From: Sphaerotilus sulfidivorans
Lineage (GTDB): Bacteria > Pseudomonadota > Gammaproteobacteria > Burkholderiales > Burkholderiaceae_C
Length of the DNA: 64,000 nucleotides
NCBI RefSeq assembly: GCF_013426975.1
Contig: NZ_JACCPY010000014.1
Span: 27,331 to 91,330 of the forward strand
Direction of reading: 5' to 3'
Below, one piece after another: positions 35,868 to 44,397 of the stretch (its first letter is position 1; every line of letters begins with the position of its first letter). The position numbers and the translations under genes were made by a program. The notes under the pieces were generated by a model. It made no database searches and had not been told where the DNA came from. It saw only the letters and a program-made list of their open reading frames with translations.

Positions 35868-37079
35868 ATGGACACGCTGAAACAGGGCGCCGATGCGCTC
35901 TTCATCCTGCTCGGGGCCATCATGGTCCTGGCCATGCATGCCGGCTTCGCCTTTCTGGAGCTGGGCACGGTGCGCAAGAAGAACCAGGTCAATGCGCTGG
36001 TCAAGATCCTGGTGGATTTCGCGATCTCGACCATCGCCTATTTCTTCGTCGGCTACTCGGTCGCCTATGGCGTCGATTTCTTCAGCAGTGCCGAGGTGCT
36101 GGCGCAGAAGAACGGCTATGACCTGGTCAAGTTCTTCTTCCTGCTGACCTTTGCCGCGGCCATTCCCGCGATCATTTCCGGCGGCATCGCCGAGCGTGCG
36201 CGCTTTCATCCGCAGTCGCTGGCGACGGTGCTGATCGTCGGGCTGGTCTATCCGCTGTCGGAGGGCGTGGCCTGGAACCAGAAGTTCGGCGTCCAGGCCT
36301 GGCTGAAGGGCGCGTTCGGCGCCGAGTTCCATGACTTCGCCGGCAGCGTGGTGGTGCATGCGGTCGGCGGCTGGATCGCGCTGGCGGCGGTGCTGCTGCT
36401 GGGCGCGCGCTCGAACCGCTACCGCAAGGACGGCGCGATGTCGGCGCATCCGCCCTCGAGCATTCCTTTTCTCGCGCTGGGCTCGTGGGTGCTGGCGGTG
36501 GGCTGGTTCGGCTTCAACGTGATGAGCGCGCAGACCATCGACAAGATCTCCGGCCTGGTGGCGGTCAACTCGCTGATGGCGATGGTCGGCGGCACGCTGG
36601 TGGCGGCGATGATGGGCCGCAACGACCCCGGCTTCGTCTACAACGGCCCGCTGGCCGGCCTGGTGGCGGTGTGCGCGGGCTCCGACCTGATGCACCCGAT
36701 CGGCGCGCTGGTGGTCGGCGGCGTGGCTGGCGCCATCTTCGTCCAGCTCTTCACCCTGACCCAGAACCGCTGGAAGATCGACGACGTGCTGGGCGTGTGG
36801 CCGCTGCACGGCCTGTGCGGCGCCTGGGGCGGCATCGCCTGCGGCCTCTTCGGTCAGACCGCGCTGGGCGGCCTGGGTGGGGTCAGTCTGGCCAGCCAGG
36901 CCGTGGGCACGCTGATGGCGGTGGCCTGGGCGCTGGGCGGGGGCTTCGCGGTCTACGGCCTGATCAAGGCGACCGTCGGTCTGCGCCTGTCGCAGGAGGA
37001 GGAATTCGATGGCGCCGACCTGACGATCCACCGCATCGGTGCCACGCCGGATCGCGAATTGACATCCTCCCCGCCCTAA
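35868..37079 (+). CDS. amtB: Ammonium transporter, 3' end overrun by a TnpB element
   Basis: A 403-residue inner-membrane Amt channel with about eleven helices. The pore residues are visible: D156 in HDFAGS, twin histidines H164 (VVVHAVGG) and H314 (WPLHGLCGAWGG). There is no N-terminal signal sequence. The normal tail continues to GADLTIHRIGATPDRE (ending at 397); the last six residues LTSSPP and the TAA come from the right end of the adjacent IS200/IS605-type element. The P-II gene glnK, usually beside amtB, is not seen. Nitrogen control is suggested by the upstream NtrC/sigma-54-like sites. Confidence 0.95.
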   Translation: MDTLKQGADALFILLGAIMVLAMHAGFAFLELGTVRKKNQVNALVKILVDFAISTIAYFFVGYSVAYGVDFFSSAEVLAQKNGYDLVKFFFLLTFAAAIPAIISGGIAERARFHPQSLATVLIVGLVYPLSEGVAWNQKFGVQAWLKGAFGAEFHDFAGSVVVHAVGGWIALAAVLLLGARSNRYRKDGAMSAHPPSSIPFLALGSWVLAVGWFGFNVMSAQTIDKISGLVAVNSLMAMVGGTLVAAMMGRNDPGFVYNGPLAGLVAVCAGSDLMHPIGALVVGGVAGAIFVQLFTLTQNRWKIDDVLGVWPLHGLCGAWGGIACGLFGQTALGGLGGVSLASQAVGTLMAVAWALGGGFAVYGLIKATVGLRLSQEEEFDGADLTIHRIGATPDRELTSSPP

Positions 37080-37200
37080 AGGACGGGGATTCCGGCAGAC
37101 ACGACCGCTTGCGCGGCCGAGCCTTCGGCGGGTTCCTGCTTCATTGCGGCTGCGTGTCGTCCCCTCACGGGTCTGGCACGTCTGACCTCCGCTCCACAGG
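37059..37200 (-). ncRNA. Putative omega (re)RNA at the TnpB right end
   Basis: In this family the guide RNA comes from the 3' end of tnpB plus the right-end hairpin, and its guide portion is the DNA just outside the element. Here the hairpin at 37069-37088 overlaps the last tnpB codons, and the guide would be antisense to the amtB 3' end (below 37059). This is inferred from family knowledge; only the hairpin is directly visible. Confidence 0.35.
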
Positions 37201-38353
37201 CTTCGGGCCTTGCGACCCAGACCGCGTGTCCCGCGGCCAGTACGTTCTTCGCGGCGTTCAGGTCCGCGTTCTCACTGTGCCCGCACGCTTCGCACTCGAA
37301 GCGGGCTTGCGTCGGCCGGTTCTCCCTGGCGGTGTGCCCGCAGGCGCTGCACCGCTGGCTCGTATACGCCGGGTCCACTGGCACCACTGCGCCGCCTCGG
37401 GCCGCTGTCTTGTATTCCAGTTGTCGCCGAGCTTCGCCCCAGGCCTGATCCAGGATCGAGCGGTTCAGCCCTGCCTTCTGCCGCACCCGCTTTCCCGGAT
37501 CGGTGGCCGTGCCTTTCGCGCTGGCGCTCATCGCCGCCACCTTCAGATCCTCAATGGCGATCACCGGATGCTCGTTCGCCCACCGCGTCGTCAGCTTGTG
37601 CAGCCAGTCGCTGCGTTGCGCCGCGATACGGGCATGCACCCTGCCCAGTCGGTCGATCGCCTTGCGCCGGTTCTTCGATCCCTTCACCTTGCGCGAGACG
37701 CTGCGCTGGACCCGCTTCAGGTACTTCTGCTGCCGCTTCAGCGCATTCAGCGGCGCCACGCACTCGCCATCCGTCGTCGCCGCGAACAGCGTCACCCCGA
37801 AGTCGATCCCCAGTGTCGGCACCAGCCCCGCCGCCGGGATCACGTCCGGTTGTTCCACCTGGATCGACACGAACCAGCGGCCCCGCGCCTGCGTCAGCGT
37901 GTAGTTCCGAACCGATCCCTCGACCGCCTGCGACTGACGCATCCGCATCCAGCCCAGCTTCGGTGGCTTGATGCGCTGGTTCTCAGCGTCGAGCTTGCAG
38001 TCCGACGCCTTCGGAAACCGCAGCCCCGCATCCTGGCCCCGACCCCGGAACCTCGGATAGCCGCCCTGGCCCTCGAAGAAGCGCCGGTAGCTCGCCTCCA
38101 GTCGCTTGAGCGTCTGCTGCTGTGCCTGCACGGGGGTTTCGGCCAGCCACGCCGTGTCCGGGTCGTTGCGCCACGCCGTCAGCCAGCGGCACATCGCCGC
38201 ATAGCCGGAGAACTTCTCGCCAGCGGCCCGCAGTCGCTGCTGCTCGCCGATGGCCCGGTTCCACACCCAGCGGCACGACCCGGCGAACCGGCGCAGGGTG
38301 TGCGCGGTGCCGGGTGTGGGGCGCAGCTGGAAGCGGAAGGCTCGAATTGGCAT
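37076..38353 (-). CDS. tnpB: TnpB, RNA-guided nuclease of an IS200/IS605-type element
   Basis: A 425-residue TnpB with all expected parts. An N-terminal HTH-like domain (AFRFQLRPTPGTAHTL, then WNRAIGEQQ) is followed by the split RuvC domain with D184 in GIDFGVT, E268 in AIEDLKV and D364 in NADLNAAKN. The zinc ribbon has C335, C338, C354 and C357. The catalytic triad is therefore intact. The ATG at 38353 (MPIRAFRF) is the conserved start. The last codons run through the right-end hairpin. Confidence 0.92.
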   Translation of the reverse strand: MPIRAFRFQLRPTPGTAHTLRRFAGSCRWVWNRAIGEQQRLRAAGEKFSGYAAMCRWLTAWRNDPDTAWLAETPVQAQQQTLKRLEASYRRFFEGQGGYPRFRGRGQDAGLRFPKASDCKLDAENQRIKPPKLGWMRMRQSQAVEGSVRNYTLTQARGRWFVSIQVEQPDVIPAAGLVPTLGIDFGVTLFAATTDGECVAPLNALKRQQKYLKRVQRSVSRKVKGSKNRRKAIDRLGRVHARIAAQRSDWLHKLTTRWANEHPVIAIEDLKVAAMSASAKGTATDPGKRVRQKAGLNRSILDQAWGEARRQLEYKTAARGGAVVPVDPAYTSQRCSACGHTARENRPTQARFECEACGHSENADLNAAKNVLAAGHAVWVARPEACGAEVRRARPVRGRHAAAMKQEPAEGSAAQAVVSAGIPVL

Positions 38354-38443
38354 GGCAGATACTGTACATACAACCAGTTTTCTATGCCATAGGAAACTCA
38401 AGCACCAAGCCAATGGCTCGCTGCGCGAGCCTGCGCTCTACCT

Positions 38444-38463
38444 CCCCGCCCTGAAGGGCGGGG
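38444..38463. repeat. Perfect hairpin resembling a second right-end of a TnpB element
   Basis: CCCCGCCC-TGAA-GGGCGGGG forms a perfect 8-bp stem about 90 nt upstream of the tnpB start. It is nearly the same as the right-end hairpin at 37069-37088 and in the same orientation. It may be the left-end hairpin of this element or the remaining right end of a lost second copy. Confidence 0.6.
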
Positions 38464-38623
38464 CTTCTCGCGCCTTCTGGTGAGCTGGTAAATCTGGCGA
38501 CTGATCCGGTGTTGTGGTGCTCTCGCGACGCTTTCCGTGGCTTTGTCGACAGTGTCATCAGGGGGGCATGCCCATGCTTCTGTGAGCCTGTGAAACACGT
38601 CCCCTGTTCGAGGGGCCGGGGCT

Positions 38624-38651
38624 TTGAAATGCAAAAGCGGCAGCCTATATT
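38624..38651 (+). promoter_or_regulatory. Sigma-70 promoter of the PEP-CTERM gene
   Basis: TTGAAA at 38624-38629 and TATATT at 38646-38651 are separated by 16 nt, about 60 nt before the ATG at 38713. A strong AAGGAG ribosome-binding site at 38701-38706 follows. The rest of the 359-nt gap between tnpB and this gene holds the TnpB element's left side and nothing else that I can support. Confidence 0.6.
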
Positions 38652-38712
38652 GGAGCCGACACAGCAAGCCTATCCCTCGACGATGGCAAGTCGAAAACTC
38701 AAGGAGTTCTCC

Positions 38713-39387
38713 ATGTTCAAGAAAACTGTCGCAGCTCTGATGCTGGCCGGTCTGGCTTCGGGCCAGGCGTTCGCTCTGCAGGATGCCGGTGCTGAAACCG
38801 ACGTCAGCGGCTTCATCACCATCAACGCCAGTGCCTACCAGGCTCCCGCTGGCGAGATCGGTCTGATTGACGACCGCACCGGTGACCTGCTGCTGAGCGG
38901 CTACAGCGTCGATCCGGTCCACGGCAGCTTCTATGCGCTGATCGTTCCGGACACCACCGCCTCGCTGACCTCCTACACCTTCAACCTGGCGGGCCCCCCG
39001 ACGGTTGCCGGTGACAGCCTGTACTTCCGCCTGTTCTCGGCCGAGCAAGTGGGTTCGGCCAACTACACCGGCACCGACGGCTTCAGCGTCACCTACTTCA
39101 ACATCAACGGCACCCAGTCGACCCAGAGCTGGACGGTGGCCGATTCGGCCGCCAACGGCTCGGCCTTCGATTCGGGCTGGCTGCAGATCGCCCCGCTGGC
39201 TGGCACCCAGTCGATGATGGTCTCGCTGTATGAGACCTCGGCCGACGGCCTGAACAACCCGGTCCTGGCCGTCGACTTCTCGCCGGCTGCTCCGGTGCCG
39301 GAACCCGAGAGCATCGCCATGATGCTGGCCGGTCTGGGCGTGCTGGGCGCCGTCAGCCGCCGCCGCGCTGCCAAGAAGGCTGTCTGA
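38713..39387 (+). CDS. PEP-CTERM sorting-domain exported protein
   Basis: A 224-residue secreted protein. The signal peptide is MFKKTVAALMLAGLASGQAF. The middle is a Thr/Ser/Gly-rich beta domain with no known family. The C-terminus is a textbook PEP-CTERM tripartite signal: VPEPESIA, a hydrophobic stretch LAGLGVLGAV and the basic tail SRRRAAKKAV. Exosortase cleaves such signals in EPS-producing Gram-negative bacteria. It neighbours the polysaccharide locus, but no exosortase gene is in the window. It has its own promoter and terminator. Confidence 0.9.
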   Translation: MFKKTVAALMLAGLASGQAFALQDAGAETDVSGFITINASAYQAPAGEIGLIDDRTGDLLLSGYSVDPVHGSFYALIVPDTTASLTSYTFNLAGPPTVAGDSLYFRLFSAEQVGSANYTGTDGFSVTYFNINGTQSTQSWTVADSAANGSAFDSGWLQIAPLAGTQSMMVSLYETSADGLNNPVLAVDFSPAAPVPEPESIAMMLAGLGVLGAVSRRRAAKKAV

Positions 39388-39443
39388 GTCAGGGCAAGAG
39401 CCAGAGGGAGACCGCCTGAAAAGGTACTCCCTCCAGGCATGAC

Positions 39444-39470
39444 AAAGGCCACCCTCGGGTGGCCTTTTTT
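39444..39470 (+). terminator. Rho-independent terminator after the PEP-CTERM gene
   Basis: AAGGCCACCC-TCG-GGGTGGCC-like hairpin (39445-39463) followed by TTTTTT at 39465-39470, about 57 nt downstream of the stop codon. Confidence 0.88.
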
Positions 39471-39491
39471 GTGCCGCTTCGGTGTGTCCGG

Positions 39492-40142
39492 TCAGGGCTT
39501 GCTGCTGATCGGGGCTGCGGCTTCAGCCTGGGCCTCCAGGAAGGCGCGCAGTCCGGGGCGACGGGTGTCACCCCATTCCACCATCTCCTCGGTCATCATC
39601 GGCATCGAGCCGAGCATCGTGACCAGCACGTTCTCGACCACCTGCTCGCGCGGGCCCAGGCGTGCGGCCTCTTCCCAAGTGGCGAAGAGCGTTTCTGCCT
39701 CGGTGCCGACGGTGTAGCGCATCAGTGCCAGATTGGCCCATGACAAGGCGTTGGTCGGCCGAATCTCCACCGACTTTTCCAGTGAGGCGACGGCCTTGCG
39801 GTAGGCGTCCGTCACTTCCGGCGAGCCGGTGCCGCCATTGGCATTCCACAGCGACTGGGCCTTGACCGCATGCAGCTGCGACATCGAGTCATGCAGCGCC
39901 GCATCTTCCGGCGTCAGGGCCAGCGCGCGTTCGAGCTGCTGGCGCGCGTGTTCCCATTGCGCCTCGTCGAACTCCTTGCCCAGCTCGGCCCAGCGTGCCA
40001 CCTCGTAGCGGCTGGATGTGGCCAGCCAGTCCGAAGCCATCAGCACCGCTGACTGCTGGACCACGCTGGCCGCCACTGCGCACAGGCTCACCGCCAGCAG
40101 AATGTCCAGAGGGCGAGAGCGCAACGAGCGGCGACGTGGCAT
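39492..40142 (-). CDS. Membrane-anchored TPR-like protein of the EPS locus
   Basis: A 216-residue protein. A basic N-terminus leads into one transmembrane helix (ILLAVSLCAVAASVV, about 14-28). The rest is helical with two tetratricopeptide-like units, ARQQLERALALTPEDAALH and VASLEKSVEIRPTNALSWAN. It is last in the minus-strand gene run kinase-phosphatase-TPR, so it probably helps assemble or regulate the export machinery. The precise function is unknown. Confidence 0.75.
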   Translation of the reverse strand: MPRRRSLRSRPLDILLAVSLCAVAASVVQQSAVLMASDWLATSSRYEVARWAELGKEFDEAQWEHARQQLERALALTPEDAALHDSMSQLHAVKAQSLWNANGGTGSPEVTDAYRKAVASLEKSVEIRPTNALSWANLALMRYTVGTEAETLFATWEEAARLGPREQVVENVLVTMLGSMPMMTEEMVEWGDTRRPGLRAFLEAQAEAAAPISSKP

Positions 40143-40161
40143 GGTGTTGGCAGCAATGAGG

Positions 40162-42114
40162 TCAGCGTCGTGCGCCGGACAGGAAAGGCAGATCCCTCAG
40201 CCGGAAGCCTCGACGGGAGCCGTCCGCGGTGGGCGCAGGCATGACCGGATCCGGCGGGGCCGAGACCTCGGGCATTGTGGGCAGCGGGGCCGGGCGGGTG
40301 CCCTGGAAGGCAGCGGTGGCCATGCCGCGGCGCGCGGTGCCCGCGCGGTCGGTGGCAGCCTCGGGCCTGAAGCCGCTGGACGCGGGGGCCGGAGGCGTTG
40401 CCGCCGCAGGTGCGCGCGCCCTTGGTGGCATGGCCACGGGCGCCAGCGGCTCCAGATCGCTCAGCTTCAGGCCGCGCAGGCCATTGGCGCTGCTGGTGCT
40501 GCTGCCTGTCGCCACTGCAGCCGGCTCGGCACGCACCGGCGCGGGTGAAGCCGGCGCCGGTGCAGCGGGTCTGCTGCTCACCGGTGCGGGCGCAGGGCGC
40601 AGTACAGGCAGCGCAACCGGTGCGACCGTGACCTCGGCTGCAGACGCCGCGGCAGCCGCAGGCTGAGGTTCGACCACCACCGGGGCAGATGCAGGTACAG
40701 GTGCAGGCTCAGGGGCTGCCGTCGGCGCCGTGGGTGCGGATGCCGGTTTCAGTTTGGACCAGAGCGACTGCATCAGCGTGGCCCCGGAGGACGGCGCTGC
40801 GGGCGCCGGTTCGGGCCTGGGTTCCGGCTCGGGCAGCTCTTCCAGCAGCACGGCTGCAGACGCACGCGCCGCCTCCGGCTCCGGCTGAAGCGGCTGTGCG
40901 GTGGCGCGCGGCCAGACCAGCGGTTCGGCCATTGGCGCCGGGGCCTGGGCAGGAGTCGGTGCGGGTGCCGGAGCAGCTGGCCGGCTCGGCGGGCGCGATG
41001 CCGGCTTCATGCCGAAGTCCGGCAGATGCCAGTCATCCTCGCCTGAGGCCGAGGGGCCGGCTTCAGGCGAAGGCGCCGCCTGAGGCTGCGACCCGAACAC
41101 GCTGTCGCCCAGGCTTGTGGCTCCGGCCTGGACCGAGGCCTCGTTCAGCCCGTCCACCACCGTGTCGATGCGGAAGTCGGTCAGCGACCAGCCTGGCGTG
41201 GGCGTCTCGCCCGTGCCTGCTCGGCCGGCAGGAGCCTCCTTCAGACCGAAAGAGCCGTTCACGGCACTGGCCTGCAGGGCCGGCAGATCGTCGAGCTGGT
41301 CCAGTCCGCTGCGCCAGGTCGAATCCTCGGCGTCCGCGTGTCGGGGCAGGTCGCGGAAGACCAGCTTCTGCTCGCCCGCGCCCAGCGCGAACGAGGACAC
41401 GCCGGCGATCTGCTGCGGCGTCAGCACCATCAGCCGCTCGGCCAGCGCCGCGTCGTAATGCTCCTGCAGCCACTGGCGCGCTGCGCTCATGCGCGGCTTG
41501 CGGCCAGACAGGTTGTGCGCGTCGGAAGCCACCACGTCGGCCCAGCCGGCATCCAGCAGATGCCGCGCGGTCGCGTGGGCCTTGCTGCCGAACTCGCCGA
41601 TCACCGATCCTGCGGTCAGCTGGAAGCGGCAGCCCATGCGGCGCAGGGCCTCCAGCCGCGACGGCTGCTCCATGACCGCCTTGTTGCGCTCCGGGTGCGC
41701 GATCAGCGGCGTGATGCCCCGCTCCAGCATCAGCCCCGCCAGCCGGTCGGTGCCGACCGGAATCTGGCCGTCCGGCAGCTCGATCAGCGCGGTCGATGGC
41801 CCCACCAGGCTGCCATCGAGCAGCGGCAGGCGGCGATGCTCCAGCCAGTCGATGATTTCCGGGCAGATCCGCACCTCGGCCGCCCAGGTCATCGTCAGCG
41901 CCAGGCCTTCGGCGGTGACCGCGGTCTGCAGTCGCTCGAAGGCCTCGGCAATGCGGTGCGGCGTGTTGTCGAAGACACCGGGATAGATGTGGGGCGTGGC
42001 CACCACATGCTCGATGCCGTCGGCCACCAGGGCCCGGGCCAGCTTCAGCGCATCGTCGAGGTTGCGCGGGCCGTCATCGATGCCGGGCAGGACGTGAACA
42101 TGAAGGTCAAGCAT
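40162..42114 (-). CDS. CpsB/CapC-type tyrosine phosphatase with a long disordered C-terminal tail
   Basis: A 650-residue protein. Residues 1 to about 250 form the PHP-fold phosphatase: metal ligands in LDLHVHVLPGIDDGP, VVATPHIYPGVFDN, the glutamate in AAEVRI, IAHPERN and ASDAHN. Typical CpsB/Wzb-like PHP phosphatases stop there. Here about 400 further residues, rich in Pro, Ala, Glu and Ser, follow, and the tail ends in the basic GFRLRDLPFLSGARR. A similar motif, LRGLKLSDLEPL, lies about 90 residues earlier. It follows the BY-kinase gene by 9 nt and should dephosphorylate it. Confidence 0.88.
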   Translation of the reverse strand: MLDLHVHVLPGIDDGPRNLDDALKLARALVADGIEHVVATPHIYPGVFDNTPHRIAEAFERLQTAVTAEGLALTMTWAAEVRICPEIIDWLEHRRLPLLDGSLVGPSTALIELPDGQIPVGTDRLAGLMLERGITPLIAHPERNKAVMEQPSRLEALRRMGCRFQLTAGSVIGEFGSKAHATARHLLDAGWADVVASDAHNLSGRKPRMSAARQWLQEHYDAALAERLMVLTPQQIAGVSSFALGAGEQKLVFRDLPRHADAEDSTWRSGLDQLDDLPALQASAVNGSFGLKEAPAGRAGTGETPTPGWSLTDFRIDTVVDGLNEASVQAGATSLGDSVFGSQPQAAPSPEAGPSASGEDDWHLPDFGMKPASRPPSRPAAPAPAPTPAQAPAPMAEPLVWPRATAQPLQPEPEAARASAAVLLEELPEPEPRPEPAPAAPSSGATLMQSLWSKLKPASAPTAPTAAPEPAPVPASAPVVVEPQPAAAAASAAEVTVAPVALPVLRPAPAPVSSRPAAPAPASPAPVRAEPAAVATGSSTSSANGLRGLKLSDLEPLAPVAMPPRARAPAAATPPAPASSGFRPEAATDRAGTARRGMATAAFQGTRPAPLPTMPEVSAPPDPVMPAPTADGSRRGFRLRDLPFLSGARR

Positions 42115-42123
42115 GCAGGCTGA

Positions 42124-44382
42124 TCAGGTGGTCGTGGCGGGGGTCGCCGGCGGCTGCGCGGCATACCCATGATAGTAGGTGTTGCCGTATCCCCCGTTGA
42201 CAGACTCGCCGTAATAGCGCTGAGCGTCCTCGAAGTCCAGACCGTTGACGATCACGCCCATCACGTTGGCGCCCGCACGCTGCAGCCGGCTCAGGCCCTT
42301 GCGGATCACCGGCACCGGCGTCTCGGTGGCGCGCACCACATAGATCGTGCTGGTGGCCATCGGCGCGATCGACAGCGCATCGCTCACCAGCTCCACCGGC
42401 GGGGTGTCGATCAGGATGAAGTCCAGCTGCGGCTGCAGATGACGGATCGCCTCCTTGAAGCGCTGCGACAGCAGCAGGTCCAGCGGATTGGGCGGAATGT
42501 CGCCCGCCGGCATCACCAGCAGCGAGCTGCCTTCCACCGCATGCACGCACTCCTTCAGCGAGGCGGTACCGGTCACCAGGTTCGACAGGCCCTTGGCGTT
42601 CGGGGCCAGCCCCAGGCGCACGCCCACCTGCGGGCGGCGCATGTCGCCGTCGATCAGCAGCGTGCGCTTGGTCTGCGACAGCGCCAGCGCCAGGTTGATC
42701 GTGGTCGAGGTCTTGCCCTCGGCCGGCACGCTCGAGGTCACCACCAGCAGGCGGTGGTTCTGGTCGACGTTCGAGAGCTGGATGCCGGTGCGTGCGGTGC
42801 GGATCGCCTCGGCATGGTGCGAGTTGGGCTCGCGGATGAACATCGTCGCGACATTCTCCAGCTGCTCGCCCGACAGCGCCGGCAGCACCGCCAGCACCGG
42901 CTGGTGCAGCTTCAGCTCGGCCGATTCGCTGCCCTTGATGGTGTTGTCCATCCGCTCCAGCAGCAGCGCGCCCATCGAGCCGATCATCAGGCCCAGCACG
43001 AAGGCCACGATGATGATCTGGCCCTTGTTCGGCTTGACCGGCACGGTGGCCACCACGGCAGGATCCACCACCCGGGCCACCGCAGCCTGGATGTCGCTGC
43101 CGGCATCCATTTCCTTGGCACGGCCCATGAACAGGTCATAGAGCTGCTTGTTCGAGGCCACCTCGCGCTCCAGCACCTGCAGCTGGAATTCCTTGCGGTT
43201 CACGTCCTGCACGCCGCCGGTGGCGGTCGACAGCGCAGCTTCCAGCGAGCGCTCCGACTGCCGGGCCAGGTTGTATTCCTGCACCATGCTGCGCGCGACC
43301 GAGCGGCGCTGCTGCTCCAGGTACTTGCGCGCGGCGGCCAGGGAGGACTGCGCCTCCTGCATCTTGATGTGGTTCGGGCCCAGGTTCTCCGACAGCTCGG
43401 CCACCAGCTTCTGCGCCGCCGCCTCCTGGCGGATGGCTTCCTGCACCGTCGGATGGTTCACCACCGCCGGCACGCCGCTGTAGTCGCCGTTGCCGACGCC
43501 GCCGATCAGGTTGTAGGTGCCCTCCAGCTGCAGCCGGCGCGCGCGCGCCTCCACCAGGCGCTGCGTCACTTCGTTGGCCTGCATGCCGGCCAGCGCCTGT
43601 GCCGAGCCGCTCAGGCTCACCAGACCCTTTTCCTCGCGGTAGGCCTGCAGCGCCAGCTCCGACGCTTCCAGGTTCTTGCGCAGCTCGGCGGCCCGCTTTT
43701 CCAGCCAGCCGTTCAGGTTCTGCGCCAGCTTGAACTTGGCGTCACGGTCCGAATCGATGTAGTTGGCCGCGATGTCGTTGGCCACCTGCGCCGCCAGCTT
43801 GCTGTCCGGCGACTCGAAGCTCACCTTGACCAGCTGGCTCAGCCGCACCGGCTCGATGGTGATGCCTTTCATGAGGGGCGTGACCGTGGCGTCCGCCAGC
43901 GTCTGCTCGTTCCACTCGACCTTGGGCGGCGCCATGCCCAGCATGGCCTTGACCTGGGTCAACAGCCCGTCCTCGCCCTTGCGCGGGTCGAAGTCGGGGT
44001 TGTTCCAGAGCTTCATCGTCGTCACGGTGCGCATCGCCACCTCGCGCGACTTCAGGATCTCCACCTGCGTCTGGTAGTGCTCCTTGCTCTGCATCGCGCT
44101 GCCGAACATGTCGTCCATCGACAGGAACTTCGGCTTGCCCGGCTCGATCAGCACCGTCGCGGTCGACTTGTAGACCGGCGTCATCGAGAAGGCCACCGCC
44201 GCGCCCAGCGCCGCCAGCGCCGTCGCCAGTCCCAGGATGGGCCACTTGCGCTTCTTGATGCTGCGCCAGTGGTCCAGCAGCGCCAGCTTGCTTTCCTCGG
44301 ACAGTCCGATCTGGACCGGGGCAAACGGGGGCACCGGCTGCGCCGGAACCTGGCTCTGCGCAGCGACTTGAATCTGGTTCAT
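42124..44382 (-). CDS. Polysaccharide co-polymerase / tyrosine autokinase (BY-kinase, Wzc-like)
   Basis: A 752-residue inner-membrane protein. Two transmembrane helices (about residues 55-75 and 465-485) bracket a large periplasmic coiled-coil chain-length domain. The cytoplasmic kinase has Walker A VPAEGKTSTTINLA (about 548-561), Walker A' LLIDGDMRRPQVG and Walker B-like FILIDTPP. The C-terminal tail carries six tyrosines in RYYGESVNGGYGNTYYHGY, the autophosphorylation cluster. It controls chain length and export of EPS with the phosphatase downstream. Confidence 0.93.
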   Translation of the reverse strand: MNQIQVAAQSQVPAQPVPPFAPVQIGLSEESKLALLDHWRSIKKRKWPILGLATALAALGAAVAFSMTPVYKSTATVLIEPGKPKFLSMDDMFGSAMQSKEHYQTQVEILKSREVAMRTVTTMKLWNNPDFDPRKGEDGLLTQVKAMLGMAPPKVEWNEQTLADATVTPLMKGITIEPVRLSQLVKVSFESPDSKLAAQVANDIAANYIDSDRDAKFKLAQNLNGWLEKRAAELRKNLEASELALQAYREEKGLVSLSGSAQALAGMQANEVTQRLVEARARRLQLEGTYNLIGGVGNGDYSGVPAVVNHPTVQEAIRQEAAAQKLVAELSENLGPNHIKMQEAQSSLAAARKYLEQQRRSVARSMVQEYNLARQSERSLEAALSTATGGVQDVNRKEFQLQVLEREVASNKQLYDLFMGRAKEMDAGSDIQAAVARVVDPAVVATVPVKPNKGQIIIVAFVLGLMIGSMGALLLERMDNTIKGSESAELKLHQPVLAVLPALSGEQLENVATMFIREPNSHHAEAIRTARTGIQLSNVDQNHRLLVVTSSVPAEGKTSTTINLALALSQTKRTLLIDGDMRRPQVGVRLGLAPNAKGLSNLVTGTASLKECVHAVEGSSLLVMPAGDIPPNPLDLLLSQRFKEAIRHLQPQLDFILIDTPPVELVSDALSIAPMATSTIYVVRATETPVPVIRKGLSRLQRAGANVMGVIVNGLDFEDAQRYYGESVNGGYGNTYYHGYAAQPPATPATTT

Positions 44383-44397
44383 ATGATGTTGAGAAGA

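Larger units (their letters stand above)
37059..38487 (-). mobile_element. IS200/IS605-superfamily element carrying only tnpB (ends inferred)
   Basis: The element holds a single tnpB gene and no Y1 transposase. The right end has the hairpin CCCCGCCC-TAAA-GGACGGGG (37069-37088) inside amtB. On the minus strand the right end finishes GGATGTCAA, and upstream of tnpB a TTAC motif lies at 38488-38491. These match the TCAA and TTAC cleavage motifs known for IS608. Joining the sequence outside these ends does not recreate a quick amtB stop, so the left boundary is provisional. Confidence 0.6.

Noticed and set aside
38563..38578. Sigma-54-like sequence (GGGGCATGCCCATGCT) before the PEP-CTERM gene
   Set aside because: The GG-GC spacing is off by one or the bases do not fit, and a better sigma-70 promoter lies at 38624-38651.
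40689..41675. Plus-strand open frame rich in Pro/Arg opposite the phosphatase tail
   Set aside because: The minus-strand frame continues from a genuine PHP domain at the right spacing after the kinase gene; the opposite frame has no start signal or domain.
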